DNA of 30,391 bases from Hirudo medicinalis (taxonomy: Eukaryota; Annelida; Clitellata; Hirudinida; Hirudinidae). The position numbers were made by a program, and so were the translations under genes. The stretch covers positions 10,252 to 40,642 of the forward strand of contig MPNW01000962.1 in the NCBI GenBank assembly GCA_011800805.1, read 5' to 3'. Each line of letters opens with the position of its first letter. The stretch's first letter is position 1. Below, piece by piece: positions 9,719 through 20,675 of this stretch. The notes below the pieces were generated by a model. The model saw only the letters and a list, made by a program, of their open reading frames with translations. It was not told where the DNA came from and ran no database searches.

Positions 9719-9853
9719 CTCCCGCGTGGTCTAATGGCTAAGACTTACGCCCCTCACGATGGCAGCACGGATTCGAATCCCGCTGCTGGAGCGCCGGCCT
9801 AATCATCTAGCTATGCAACGGACGTTAATTAACAATTATTATTATTATTAATA
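9719..9853 (+). mobile_element. tRNA-derived SINE-like element
   Basis: The head resembles a tRNA gene: TGGTCTAATGG at about 9727 fits the pol III A box (TRGYNNANNGG), and GGATTCGAATCC at about 9769 fits the B box. The first five bases GCTCC pair with GGAGC at the 3' end of the tRNA-like part. The T arm and anticodon arm pair poorly, so this is not a functional tRNA. A short body and an ATT-repeat tail (about 9834-9852) follow, the usual layout of a short SINE. Transcription by pol III and mobilisation by a LINE are inferred from the class. Family unknown. Confidence 0.6.
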
Positions 9854-10793
9854 CGATGATTGACCGAATGGTTGGCCGAATGGGTTGCATTCCTGCGTGC
9901 GGTCGCAATAGCAACAGTCGTAATGTGTCGTGTTCGCAACCCAGCCTGCACCGCCAGGGAGCGCCCTCGGGTAGGGGCGCTATATAAAGGTAGATCGATC
10001 AAAAAGTGCCTTCATATCCCATTCGGATGCATGAGGCACTCAAAAGATCGGCTAAATACAACTTAGTAGTTCAGCGAATAAAACACTGGTTCGTGACATG
10101 TCATTGATGTCATGGATTAATTTGTGGAGCTTAATGAGGACTACAAATGTCTTTGTGATAAACCACTCCAAATAAATTGCTTCCTTCAGAAGTTCAATCA
10201 TTCGACATGATTTCCAAGGCTGGAGTTGATTCCCGGTGGAGATTACGAGCGAAGAACACGGAGACGAGCGTGACGTTTTGCCGGGATTTTTCCGGCAAGG
10301 TATAAGTCTGTTTTAATGTCAGGATTCCTTCTGTGACTGCGATTCCTCTCGCCTGACATGTTTTTACTCAGGACAGGAGTCTGTCTGATCCTAGTTAAAA
10401 TAGTTTTATATTTGTTTGAGTCCATCCGAAGAAAAATCATCCAGTTTCTTCTTTTTCAATTCTTCTGCTTTATTTTTCTATTAGATTCCTTTTCATTTAT
10501 GTTTTTGTAGATTATGCGCCCGTCCGTTTTAAAGAGTTTCTCTTTAATTAATGTACTTTGCTTTTTGAATTGCAACCTCTTCTTGGAATGGAGGAGCAGA
10601 AAAAAAAAGAAAGAAAGAAGAAGAAGAAGAAGTCCCCAGATTTATGAACGTCGTAACTCTCCTCGGATTGTTTCATCCGTTTATTCAAAGCAGTTCGAAT
10701 TCTCGCAGCATTTCTTAAGTTAAGATTTGTGGAGCGGCGCGATGACTGACAACCAACTTCTGGTCTTGGAAAACTTGGAGCGAAATCAAATTA
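9854..10793. other. No gene recognised
   Basis: AT-rich DNA with no supported exon. At 9957-9990 a hairpin-forming GCGCCC...GGGGCGC is followed directly by TATATAAAGG, which looks like a core promoter but shares its 12-mer with the repeat at 8242. An AAG-rich purine tract lies at 10599-10632. Confidence 0.4.
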
Positions 10794-10798
10794 ATTGA

Positions 10799-10905
10799 AA
10801 AAATACAGCAACAACAACAGCAACAGAAGCAGCAGCAACAACAACAACATCAACGCGAATGGATTTCAATGTAAAATTTGTTTGCTGTGTTGTTGTTGTT
10901 GTTTT
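10799..10905. repeat. (CAA)/(CAG) and (GTT) low-complexity tracts
   Basis: CAA/CAG units at about 10806-10852 and a GTT run at about 10885-10905 on the same strand, which are near-complementary and could pair with each other. Confidence 0.8.
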
Positions 10906-11009
10906 TTTAGCTCTTCAGAAACAAGATTTTTATCGGCAAATTTTAACTCAATTTTAAGCAAGTTTGATCGCTTAAAGGCACGAAAACCACAGTTTCCAAG
11001 TCTTGGTGC

Positions 11010-11103
11010 TTCATCATCATCAGCATCAGCATCATCATCGTCGTCGTCGTCGTAATCATCATCATCATCATCATCATTATCATCGTCGTCGTCGTCGTCG
11101 TCG

Positions 11104-11141
<38 letters not shown>

Positions 11142-11217
11142 GTCATCGTCATCGTCATCGTCGTCGTCATCATCATCATCACCATCGTCGTCATCATTAT
11201 CGTCATCGTCATCACAA
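11010..11217. repeat. (TCA)/(TCG)n compound microsatellite
   Basis: About 200 bases of alternating blocks of TCA and TCG trinucleotides with few interruptions. Poly-H/R and poly-M/T open frames through it are artefacts. Confidence 0.95.
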
Positions 11218-11411
11218 GAATGTAAACGAGTGCGTATTTCTTTTGAAGTCCCACATCAAGCGAGACATTGGCAGTGCAACCATGTTAATGTGCTTTAATT
11301 CTGTTGTGTTTTGTTATGATTCTAATTCAATCGAGGATGAAAATAAAACTGACACAACTTCTCGACTCGCCTCTCCAAATTTCCAGGAGAAAAAAAAACA
11401 AAACAAATTTT

Positions 11412-11558
<147 letters not shown>

Positions 11559-11677
11559 TTCACCTTAAAGTAAACAAGAATGCCTTTAATTTTCAGGAGC
11601 CGATAATTCAACCCCGCGGGAACAGTTCAGCAATCTTGCATTTTCAGACTTTTCATAACCTTTCAGAGATGACTTAG

Positions 11678-11808
11678 CGGAACTGCAATTATCGGAACAA
11701 GAGATGGTGGATATGTTTCGCGCGAATCTCGACCAGACGAGAATATGACACCTGTCACGAAGAAGAGGCAGACGTCGAATCCGTTTGGAACTTCTGGCGC
11801 CAATCAAG
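11678..11808 (+). CDS. Possible isolated exon, unassigned
   Basis: Between an acceptor-like GACTTAG (11671-11677) and a donor-like CAA|GTACGC (after 11808) one frame is open and reads GTAIIGTRDGGY, SRESRPDENMTPVTKKRQ, SNPFGTSGANQ. An alternative acceptor TTTCAG at 11661-11666 opens another frame (DDLAELQLSEQEMVDMF) that stops before the donor. The composition looks coding-like, but I do not recognise the protein and cannot find flanking exons, so this could be chance. Confidence 0.25.
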
Positions 11809-13700
11809 TACGCATTTCCCTTTCTCTGAAGTGCGTTTGAATTGCTCATGGTTTGAATTCACGGTTTAATTTGGCTTCAAAGGAATCAGGGAGGCATAAA
11901 ATGAAGTCTGAAAAACCAAAACGTTCTTTGGGAGGGAATGGGATGCTAGGGCGGGGAGGGATGGTGCACCCATGGGTTTCTCCACCCCCTCTTATTCTAC
12001 CAATGTTAGACCAAGAAATTTAAACTCACGAAACAAATATTATAACTTTTATTGAAGACTTACTAAATAAAAGGTTAACCAATCAGAGATCTTCTCTGCT
12101 GAAATGAACTGAAATGAAAATTCCCCTAATTCGGAAATGCCAGCCACTGATGTGGTGCAAGGTTCACGTTGTGCTTACCACCGTAGCATCGTTTTTATTC
12201 GTGCAAATCTCGGTACCAGGTAATGTTGATGGCAACAGATGAGTTGATGTGGGTTGCGGTGTAATTACTTTGGCAAAAATGATCTTCTGTCGAAATTTAA
12301 TGGCGCTGAAAAAGCCAAAATGCGAACGGATTTCCAGGTGTGAAATGATTTCCTTTGAATCTATTTTTCAACGTTGGCGTTCGAAAATTTCATCAAAAAC
12401 TTTTAGGAAAAACAACACGCGCATCGAAATGAACTAATTATCATTAATCATTTAATTACATCTAAATTTAAAACATTTTTTAAAATTAATAAAAAGGAAC
12501 AACGACCTTGATTTCAACAATGTATTTAAAAAAAAATCATCTGCACTTATCAACCACCTTCACCCCTGGATAGCAACGCACCGGCCCTGGTGACAGTTTT
12601 CATTCCTTCAGATCCAGGAGCTTAGGATTAAGATGATCTTGTGAGTAAGGCACCATCTAAGACCTTTCCTTAACCTTTCCTCCTCATTTTCAAAATGGCG
12701 TAGCATCCGAGCGACCTTGGCTTTAAGCTCCTTAGAGGAATTTCACGCTGCCAGGAATTTGCGATCGAAATGCACCCTTCCAGGGAAAAAGTGCATTCCA
12801 AGAAGGCTGAAGACACGAATGAATTAAAATGACAGAACCGCTGATCTTGCAATTGGATGGAAACTTGTCGAAATGGACATTTTTATGGTTTCTCGCGTTG
12901 AGAAAAATAAACATTTTCGATTGATTGCGATTGATTGGTTAAAAGTGGACCTAGCAGATTTGTTTGCCGATTAGCGATGTTTTTCGGCTTTCAAGGCTTT
13001 CTTGTAAAATGCTTAGAACTTTTCGAACCAAACTGGTTTTAATTCTTGTGATCAAAATGTTGGAGTTAGGTCTAAGTGGTGAGTAAATTTATATATAATT
13101 ATCTGTTCGTTGATAATCATAAAGTTATTATTATTATTACAAATGCAATGATATCATAAATAAATAAATTACTAATTGACCAAGGAGGCCAAACGAATCA
13201 AACCAAGTCATTTTTCACTCACCTCATTTGTTTGAATTCTCAAAACTACTGAATGCTTGAGATTAATTCTTCAGCAGTCATTTCGTCGAAATGAATCGAG
13301 CAGAAATCCGAGCGCAAATTGCAACCATTAGGACGATAATTTCTACGTGAGAAAAACACTCCGTCTTCCTCGTCTTCCTCCTCCTCATCACACTTAAAAA
13401 CACAATTCAATCGCTCTGCTAACAATTGTTCAAGATGAGTGCTTCAGTTTTTTTCGGTCGATGGAAAACTTATGAATTTCCGCAGAGTTTGTTGCGCGAA
13501 GAAGCGATGCGTGCATTCGCGCTGTGCGCGCAACCGGCGACGATGCCGGCGACCTCTGTCTTCCATCTTCAACTCTTCACCTCGATGAGTGTAAAACACG
13601 ATGCTTGCACGGAGCTGAAGACCACGACTTTATTTCCGTCCAGGTGGATTTGCGTCGCCATGATCATCGTGAATGATGCTCCCAGTTTTCCAGCATTTCT
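11809..13700. other. No gene recognised; weak coding-like patch at 13426-13707
   Basis: Mostly AT-rich DNA. Near 13490-13640 the GC content rises and two plus-strand frames are open, one of them Cys-containing before an acceptor/donor-like TCCAG|GTGG. Neither resembles a family I know. A small inverted repeat GGCGACGATGCCGGC lies at about 13532. Confidence 0.3.
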
Positions 13701-13773
13701 CGTTTAGAGTGAGCCAACGTCGGCTGATTTGAGAACTTGTTGATTCTGTTGCTAATTGGTTTTATTTATTTTA

Positions 13774-14213
13774 GCACTGCGCCCTGCCCGCCGAAAAGCA
13801 ACCGAAACTGGCCGTCGAAAGTCTCCAAGGCAAACAAACCTTATTTCTGAGGATGCAAATACTTACCTGTCAAAGAAGAAAAAGGATTTCTATTCTAAGG
13901 TAAAAGAAGAAATACCGTCGAGAAAGATTGCTCACGGGAATAGCGAGGCGGATGATATAAAAGCTTTTAATTGCTCTGGTGAAGGACGGCCATTAACAAA
14001 TCTCGAGTTGACGGAGGAAATGAAAAAGCACTCAGCAATATGATGGATATCCGAGAAATAGTGACAAAAGGAAGGACCAATCCCATAGGACGCATGGCGT
14101 CAGACAAAAATGCTGCTCCGCAACTCGCCCAAGTCGTAAAGTCCAGTGACTGTTGCAGACTCGGAGGACCGACAAGGTTCTTGGAAACCAGGCCAAAGCT
14201 GCTTTAGCCTAGA
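13774..14213 (+). CDS. Unassigned coding-like sequence (possible 3' exon or decayed gene)
   Basis: After TTATTTTAG at 13765-13773 a frame rich in Lys/Glu/Arg continues to a TGA near 14041 (RRKATETGRRKSPRQ..., LELTEEMKKHSAI). An overlapping frame starting at about 14040 (MMDIREIVTKGRTNPIGRM) runs to TAG at about 14211. The shift of frame suggests either two exons, a frameshifted pseudogene, or chance. A poly(A) signal lies downstream at 14808. No family recognised and no conserved motif identified. Confidence 0.25.
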
Positions 14214-14807
14214 ACTACTGCACACACTCAGCATAACGCGATTAGTCACAGTCTGGTCGTGAAGTCCATACAAGATATTTATTCCAACGCTACGTCCTCC
14301 ACCACCACTGCCATGGCAACAAGCACATAAAATATAATGACCCCACACATCAGCTCACAAACATGTGCACAAGGAGTAGCGCGCCAGGTGGACAAAAGTT
14401 TATTTAGCTAAGATACATCAAAGGACACCAAAGACGTAAATAGCTAACTCTACAAGTTAAAATCTATTTATAACGACACGACCAACAATGAATTATCCTA
14501 AATATGCAGACCGTTACAAAGATATCCTGCATACCGAAAAATTTATTATGATTACGATTGTTATTATTAATATTAATATTATCGTTCAATGAACAAATAT
14601 GCACGACATCGTTACGGATAAAACAAGAAATCCACAAGTCGCACGACCGCAAAGAACCGACAAAACATCGATCGACCAAACGAACGTACGATCGCCAACG
14701 GATGAATGAATGTGATTGTAAAACGCCATTTGAAACGACATGCCGTGCTCGTGGACCTCAGATTGCCGATTAATGCGACGGAGTGGTGAATACATTTGCG
14801 TGTCTCC

Positions 14808-14813
14808 AATAAA
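14808..14813 (+). terminator. Plus-strand AATAAA hexamer
   Basis: Lies 9 bases from the minus-strand hexamer of TOP1. It could serve a plus-strand transcript from the unassigned sequence at 13774; otherwise it is chance. Confidence 0.3.
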
Positions 14814-14821
14814 TATCATTG

Positions 14822-14827
14822 TTTATT
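14822..14827 (-). terminator. AATAAA poly(A) signal of TOP1
   Basis: TTTATT on the plus strand, 65 bases past the TOP1 stop codon, giving a short 3' UTR. Confidence 0.6.
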
Positions 14828-14891
14828 TACACAATAGCCTCTCCTTCGTCGAACAATAAAACCTAAGTCCGGAGTTCCGTGCGTCCGGCAT

Positions 14892-17800
14892 TCAGAAGCA
14901 GAAATCGGCCTCTGCCATGTCTATGGCCCAAGCAAACTTGTCCCTCTGAGTCTTGTTGTAGATTTTCTCGATCGGAACGTTGTACTTCTTGCACCTGGAA
15001 GGATGATCGAACGAATGAAAGAATAATCGATTGAATGAATGAATGAATTTACTTATTTTAACATTGTTCAGAACAGTAATATTGGCAAAACGGGATAGAA
15101 GGAGCTTACCAAGCAACACTGATCCTCGGGTCGAGATAGTTCAGTTTGGACGTGCTGAGGGCAATTTCTTTGTTTTCATCCTATTTATTATCAACCGATT
15201 TAACAGATAATATTTTATATTTAATAGATAATAAATTGCATCTCGGTCGATCCACGACCACCATCACCACATTCACCTGCATCTCATTAACACGCTGAAA
15301 ATAAGAACACGTGCACACCTTATCTGTCTGTTGCATCTCCAACTTGGCAAGCTGATCGTTGAGTCTGTCGTAGGCCTTCTTCCTCTTGTCCATGGCACTG
15401 AAACGACAGCAAATTAACGCTCAACTTCCTCTCGAGATCATTTTGCGTTACACGATCCGAGATCACTCACTTCTTGGCTGCTTCAGACTTTTTGGCCTTG
15501 TAATCGGCCTTGGCATCCTTGAGCTCTTTCTTGGCTGCCTTAACGAGGGCCTTCTTGGCATCAACCTGGCAATTGCGAAATTTATATTACGAACATCTTG
15601 CAACCCAACGCATTGAGTAGAGAAGCGTAGTTTAATTTCGACATTTCAGAAAACTTCCAAAATACCTTAGCCTGTAGGTTTTCCATTTGCTTTTCAAAGT
15701 TCTTTGGTGCTGCCCTCTGATGGTTGCAAAGAATAGCCACCTGCCTGTTGGCTCTGTTATATGCCAGCAGCTTGGCAGGTAAGGGGGCATCGGCTGCAAA
15801 ATTAGAACGACATAAATGAAGCATTGTAAATAAAAACCGTAAAATTGTTGAAATTGTTAATTTGGTCATGAGAACGAATAATGCAACAATATTTACGTTG
15901 TGTGAGCTCATCCAGCTGATCCTGCAATGTTTTCGAAGCATTGAACGTCCTGAAAACCTTGGCAGACAATCCATCCATAAGACTCTGAAGATGCTTGTTC
16001 AATATGGTGGTCTGAATGCAACGTAGAGCACGTCGTTAGTCACGGATATGGCATGGTTACGGAAAGAAGGAGCGTTTGGACTTACATTCAGTCTATCAAA
16101 GAGGTCATCGCCAGGCTGCTTGTTCTCCACAAACAGCTGGAGGTTCTTGAAAACTCTCTTTTCCACGGCAACCGCATTACAGTAGCGGATCGAATCTTTA
16201 CCCAAGAAGTCGAACTCGACCACAAACTCCTTGCCATTCAACTGCTCGTGGAGTTTCACGTGTTCCACCCTGAGGGAGCAGCAGCCGACCGTGTCCGCCG
16301 TGTCCTCGTCCTTCTCATTACCAGCCCTCAATGCCAGCTACAAAATCGACCCTAATGTTAGAATGCATCGCACACTTCGAGCGAACTTCCGACAGGCTAG
16401 CAGAGCATACGTGCAGTCGGCCGACCGAAAATGTACCTTATCGATAAAATAGAGAGCCGTAGCTCTCTGTCTAATTTTCATCTCTTTCGACTTGAAGTCG
16501 TCAATGTAATTAGATCTGATCTTGTCAATGTGCTTTCGTAGTTTCCTGGCGGTCTCATACTTCATCCAGTCCTTCTCGCCTTTCAAACGAGAAGCAGCAT
16601 TGAGCATTATGTACTTAATAGAACCTTGGATGTTATCTGACCAGGATGCTAGCCAGGTGACAGTGTTATCGTGTCTAACTTCTTTCCATCTGTGACCAGG
16701 TGGTGGTACAGGAATGTTAGGACCTCTAGTGAATAAGAATTAAACATTTAGAATGCATGCCACCCGTGGAAACGAGAAAACATTTATAGTTGCTCCACCC
16801 ACTTGCTACAGTTTATAATGACATCTTCTGGCTTCACCCTCCTCTTTAGCATGCCCTGCTTGGGGTGCTCGCCGCGGCCTCTAAACAGACCCGGGGGTTC
16901 TATCTTGAAGTTGCCGATCTTTTGTTTGTGGCCATCGACTATGCAGAAGCCGAATTCGTTTTGTATCTTCTCGTTGGATTTTTTGATTTCCTTGAAGAGG
17001 AATACGTCGTTCGTCAGTAACGTATCGGATCGTCGAACCGGTATTGATCGTCAGCGAATTACTTTAACTGAATTACTTACTTGTTTCTCCTCCTTTGAAA
17101 TGTTCTTCTTCTCCTCAGACTTCAGCTTGAAGTATTCGCCGATTTCTTTAAAATTACACTTCTTCAAGTCGACTATGAGGCTCTTTTCCTCGGATGTCAT
17201 TACCTTCGAAAGATCATCATCATCATCATCATTACTATTATTATTATTATTATTACAAACAACTCCACAGAGTTCCTACATATGTTTTAATCTTCCCAAA
17301 CAGTGATCCATTAAATTATGAGATGAATAAAGATATGACAACAAAGCCATAATTTCCAGTTGCACTACCTTTCTCCAATCTTTGAAGAAATTCTTGTTAA
17401 AGAGGTCTCTCGTGGTGTAATCGTGATCCAACATTCTGGCGTAGAACCCTGCCACTTCTTCTGCCTCGTCGGACAGCACGACCCGCTTGCCATCGTAGTA
17501 GAAGCGGACAGCGTCGGGAAGCCTCTCGTAAGCCGGAGCAAATACCGGACCCTTGTGTTCCAGCGACCTCCACTTGACCCCTTCCTCCTTCTTCTGTTCT
17601 TCCCACCTTAATAAATTATTAATAAACTAATTAGTAATGATTAGCAAAAGGCTGCACTTCTGATCTGCAAGATATTGAATATTACAGGACTGCACATAAT
17701 ATCGATTACTTAGAAATAAGATAATTTTTAAAATATTTGAGCAATGAAATTTAAAACTGTTTACCATTTCCATTTAGCCTCCTCTTCCTGCTGATTATCT

Positions 17801-18800
17801 TTGGACTTTCGTCCACCTTTCTTCGGACTGGACTCAGGCTCTGTTTTGACCTTTTTGTCTCTGTGTTTGGACTGCAAATGGTCAAGGTTGTACATTAAGA
17901 TGCTGAGAGATTTCCATAAATTCAAACTCTCAACTCACCTTGGATTCCTCTTCATCTCTTTTTCTTTTCTTTGAACCTTCCTTTTTGACTTTTTTGACTC
18001 TTTGCGTCAATGGGACATCATCCTCGTCATCTTCTTCATTGCCTTCACCTCCATCATCACCGTAATCGTCACCATCAAAATCCTCATCATCGTCCTCATT
18101 CTTGTGTTTTCTTTTTTTAGCTCTAGATTCATTTAATGAGTTTCGCTTGGCCATCCTAGTAGTCTACAAGAAAAGAGTAATAATTGAAATCTCTCATATA
18201 AAATGACGTAATAATCCACAACTGGTTAATTTCTCAATATTTGAACTCACAAGAGGGGCCTCATCATCGTCATCATCAAACCCTGATCTGTTGTGCTCTT
18301 CTTTTATTCTTGATGACTGTAAATCAAACTTTTCTTTTAGTATAAATTTACTTAAAGACAGTTATGACTTCCATCGTAAATCAGAAATAAAGACAAGTTA
18401 TGCCTACCTGATCTTCACTATCGCTGGTCATTTTAACTGGAGTGATAGGTTCCTGCTTCACTTCTCGTTTCGCCCGATGCCTTGAGGAAGAAGATTTTGC
18501 AAGAACCTCGGAGAATGACGGACCTTCCGAAGGCCTGGAATCATCAGGTGATCCGAACTTTATCGTTTTAATTTTACTCGGTGACACCTTAGCGTAGCCA
18601 TTATGCTGCATCTGACTTTGCTCATCACTTGAGCTAAATCCATTCTGTTGGTCTACAAAAAAAATTATATGGTGAGCGTTATTTGTCTGTAAAGATTGTG
18701 AATCAAAGATAAATAAAAAGATCAAAAATTAATGGATCCACATTTAGCAACCATCGCAAGTAAACGTGATAAAACATGAATCGTACAAACCTGAACTCAT
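14892..18800 (-). CDS. TOP1: DNA topoisomerase I (type IB), complete, 16 coding exons, 777 aa
   Basis: Coding exons: 18800-18791, 18652-18408, 18316-18251, 18163-17939, 17871-17765, 17606-17369, 17203-17081, 16990-16803, 16725-16437, 16337-16086, 16011-15897, 15793-15666, 15565-15471, 15397-15319, 15180-15110, 14994-14892. All phases agree and the product is 777 residues (human 765). Nuclear enzyme that relaxes supercoils by a transient 3'-phosphotyrosyl nick. Order: an acidic/basic N-terminal domain (about 1-210; Asp-rich run and KKRKHK/KKRKRD nuclear signals), core from KWKWWEEQ to the LTQ block, a Lys/Ala-rich coiled-coil linker ([19 protein letters not shown]), and the C-terminal domain. 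All five catalytic residues are present: Arg501 (LALRAGNEK), Lys544 (LGKDSIR), Arg602 (VFRTFN), His644 (CNHQRA) and nucleophile Tyr735 (KLNYLDPRI), matching human 488, 532, 590, 632 and 723. The first coding exon is only 10 bases. Confidence 0.98.
17212..17266. repeat. (ATC)/(ATT) microsatellite in a TOP1 intron
   Basis: ATC units followed by ATT units within the intron between coding exons 6 and 7, immediately upstream (in TOP1 sense) of the exon 7 acceptor. Confidence 0.9.
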
Positions 18801-18905
18801 TGTCGCTAACTTCACGCTGAAATATTAAACAAATTACAAATTAACATTTTATCAGAATAAACAAACACAAATACTAAATCAAAGCAATTTATTAAATTAA
18901 TTACC
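18801..18905 (-). other. Probable TOP1 5' UTR intron
   Basis: On the minus strand, TATTTCAG|CGTGAAG gives an acceptor 16 bases before the ATG (exon from 18816), and CTGTTG|GTAATT at 18905 gives a donor about 90 bases upstream. A 5' UTR exon would then lie just above 18905. Splice consensus is the only evidence. Confidence 0.4.
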
Positions 18906-20675
18906 AACAGTTTTTACGAGCTATTTCATGGACACGCGTTGCATATGACGCGTATCGACTTAGAAATTTTCGCCATCTTGTCTCATAGAATGTTCGCCAA
19001 AAGTCTAAGTGCGAAGGTCTAGCGACAAAAGCAGCAAGAAAACAGCCTTAAACACAAACCTTGAAAGCTCCAACCGCGATTTTTGGGAAAATGATTTGGT
19101 CGGACAAATATTAGTGCCTATTAGAAGCGATTTCGCCCACGAACGATCTAGCTGGGCCCTAAGTAGAGGGACAGCTCTGTAAAAGACTAAGTACTCATAT
19201 TGCCATGATGTGTAATGCGCAAATTTTATTTAGCTACAATGAGAATATTTTGAAAAATTTTATTACTTTTAAATCTTACAAAATTACTCAACATATTTTA
19301 TAATAGTCATTCAATTACATTTGTTAAGAAAATTGCTTTCCGTTATTCAGTGTTTAATATGCAGATAGAAGAGGTAAATTAAGTGGTTAAATAATCCTTT
19401 TCAAAGTGAAGTCTTTATGACAAAAATAATGATAGTGACAATTCACAATATTTATCATTAAAAAATAATTTATTATTAAACTTAGATTGATTTGTGTGTG
19501 CGACGTAAGAAATCGTGACATCATTCGATTAATTTTTACAAATTGAAATGTAGTTATCACAGAGCTAAACTATATAATAAATATATATATATGCTGTCAC
19601 CATGTAATGATTAATTATCTAAGATTTTACTTAATTTTTACTTTTTGATTAAAATATTAAAATGCATTAAGAAAAACACATAATGACATTTTTATTGGTT
19701 AGTAAATTAATTGACATTCTTTGAAACTATCCAGCCGAGTTTCACCGTGCCTTAAAAATTTCCTTTTCGAGGAAAGCAACCCTTTAATATGGTCTTGAAG
19801 TTCTGTTGAACATATGCCACTATAATAAAACACGGTATCATTATACGAAGACCATGAACCAAGGACATAAAATAAAAATAATTAACCAAGGGTCCACAAT
19901 AATTTCTTCATGAATATCTAGATACCAATCATTATATTGGTAAAGTTATGAACCGAGCGAAGATATGAAATGCTTTTACAATTGACATAAAGTCCTGGTC
20001 CTTTCATCTAGTACGATTCATTTTTAATATTTCTTTGCCTTAACTCCGCTCACTACAGTGCAGGATTTATTCATGCGGAGGCCCCTGACAGCTGCCTCAC
20101 ATGTTTTGTTTCTCTTCTAAAAACATCAATCATAACTGACTCTGTAATAAATGAATGTTGACTCATGTCCATTTTGCTTCAATTTATGTCACACATGTAC
20201 ATGAACTAAAGATAGATAGATACCATTATTGGGCACTAAAATCTCACTAAATATAAGTGTTTTGCAGTGTAAGCCTTCAAAATTTGTACCAAAGAGCATC
20301 AGGCATGCTCAACATGAATTTGCTAAGACATATTTATAAAATAGTTCTCTGGAATGCCGGCTTCCTATTGCACAAAAACCGAACCTCGACAATAAATCAT
20401 GACATATCGCGATCCAATAAAACTGTTCCCAAGGATGGCATGCACAACTAAGAAAATTAAGTAGATTAAGGCAAGCTATCTCCAGCTTTGAGTCAATTGA
20501 ATCTCCTCCCTGGTATCTGAAGTAAGGATATTTTAGTGGAACCTCGTGACGTCACCATCACATCTCCGTTCACAATCGACATGCAACATTTTATCAAGTT
20601 CAACGATGTCTGTAAACATCGAAAACATAACTCATAAGATCGTCGAAAACATAACAATGTCGTTTTATAACAGGT
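18906..20675. other. TOP1 upstream region and LSM1 3' region; no further gene seen
   Basis: About 1.77 kb of AT-rich sequence. The left end (to about 19100) is probably TOP1 5' UTR/promoter. The right end should hold the LSM1 3' UTR. Short open frames, including one at 20257-20451, have no recognisable features. Confidence 0.5.

Larger units (their letters stand above)
14214..14891. other. Convergent 3' region before TOP1; poly(A) signals on both strands
   Basis: No coding potential supported. It holds the TOP1 3' UTR at its right end and, if the sequence at 13774-14213 is a gene, that gene's 3' UTR. Confidence 0.4.

Noticed and set aside
9719..9796. Functional tRNA gene
   Set aside because: A and B boxes fit, but T-arm pairing has mismatches at both ends and no proper anticodon stem can be drawn; a SINE head or tRNA relic fits better.
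20257..20451. 64-codon plus-strand open frame
   Set aside because: No motif, no splice context, and it lies in the expected LSM1 3' flank; not supported.
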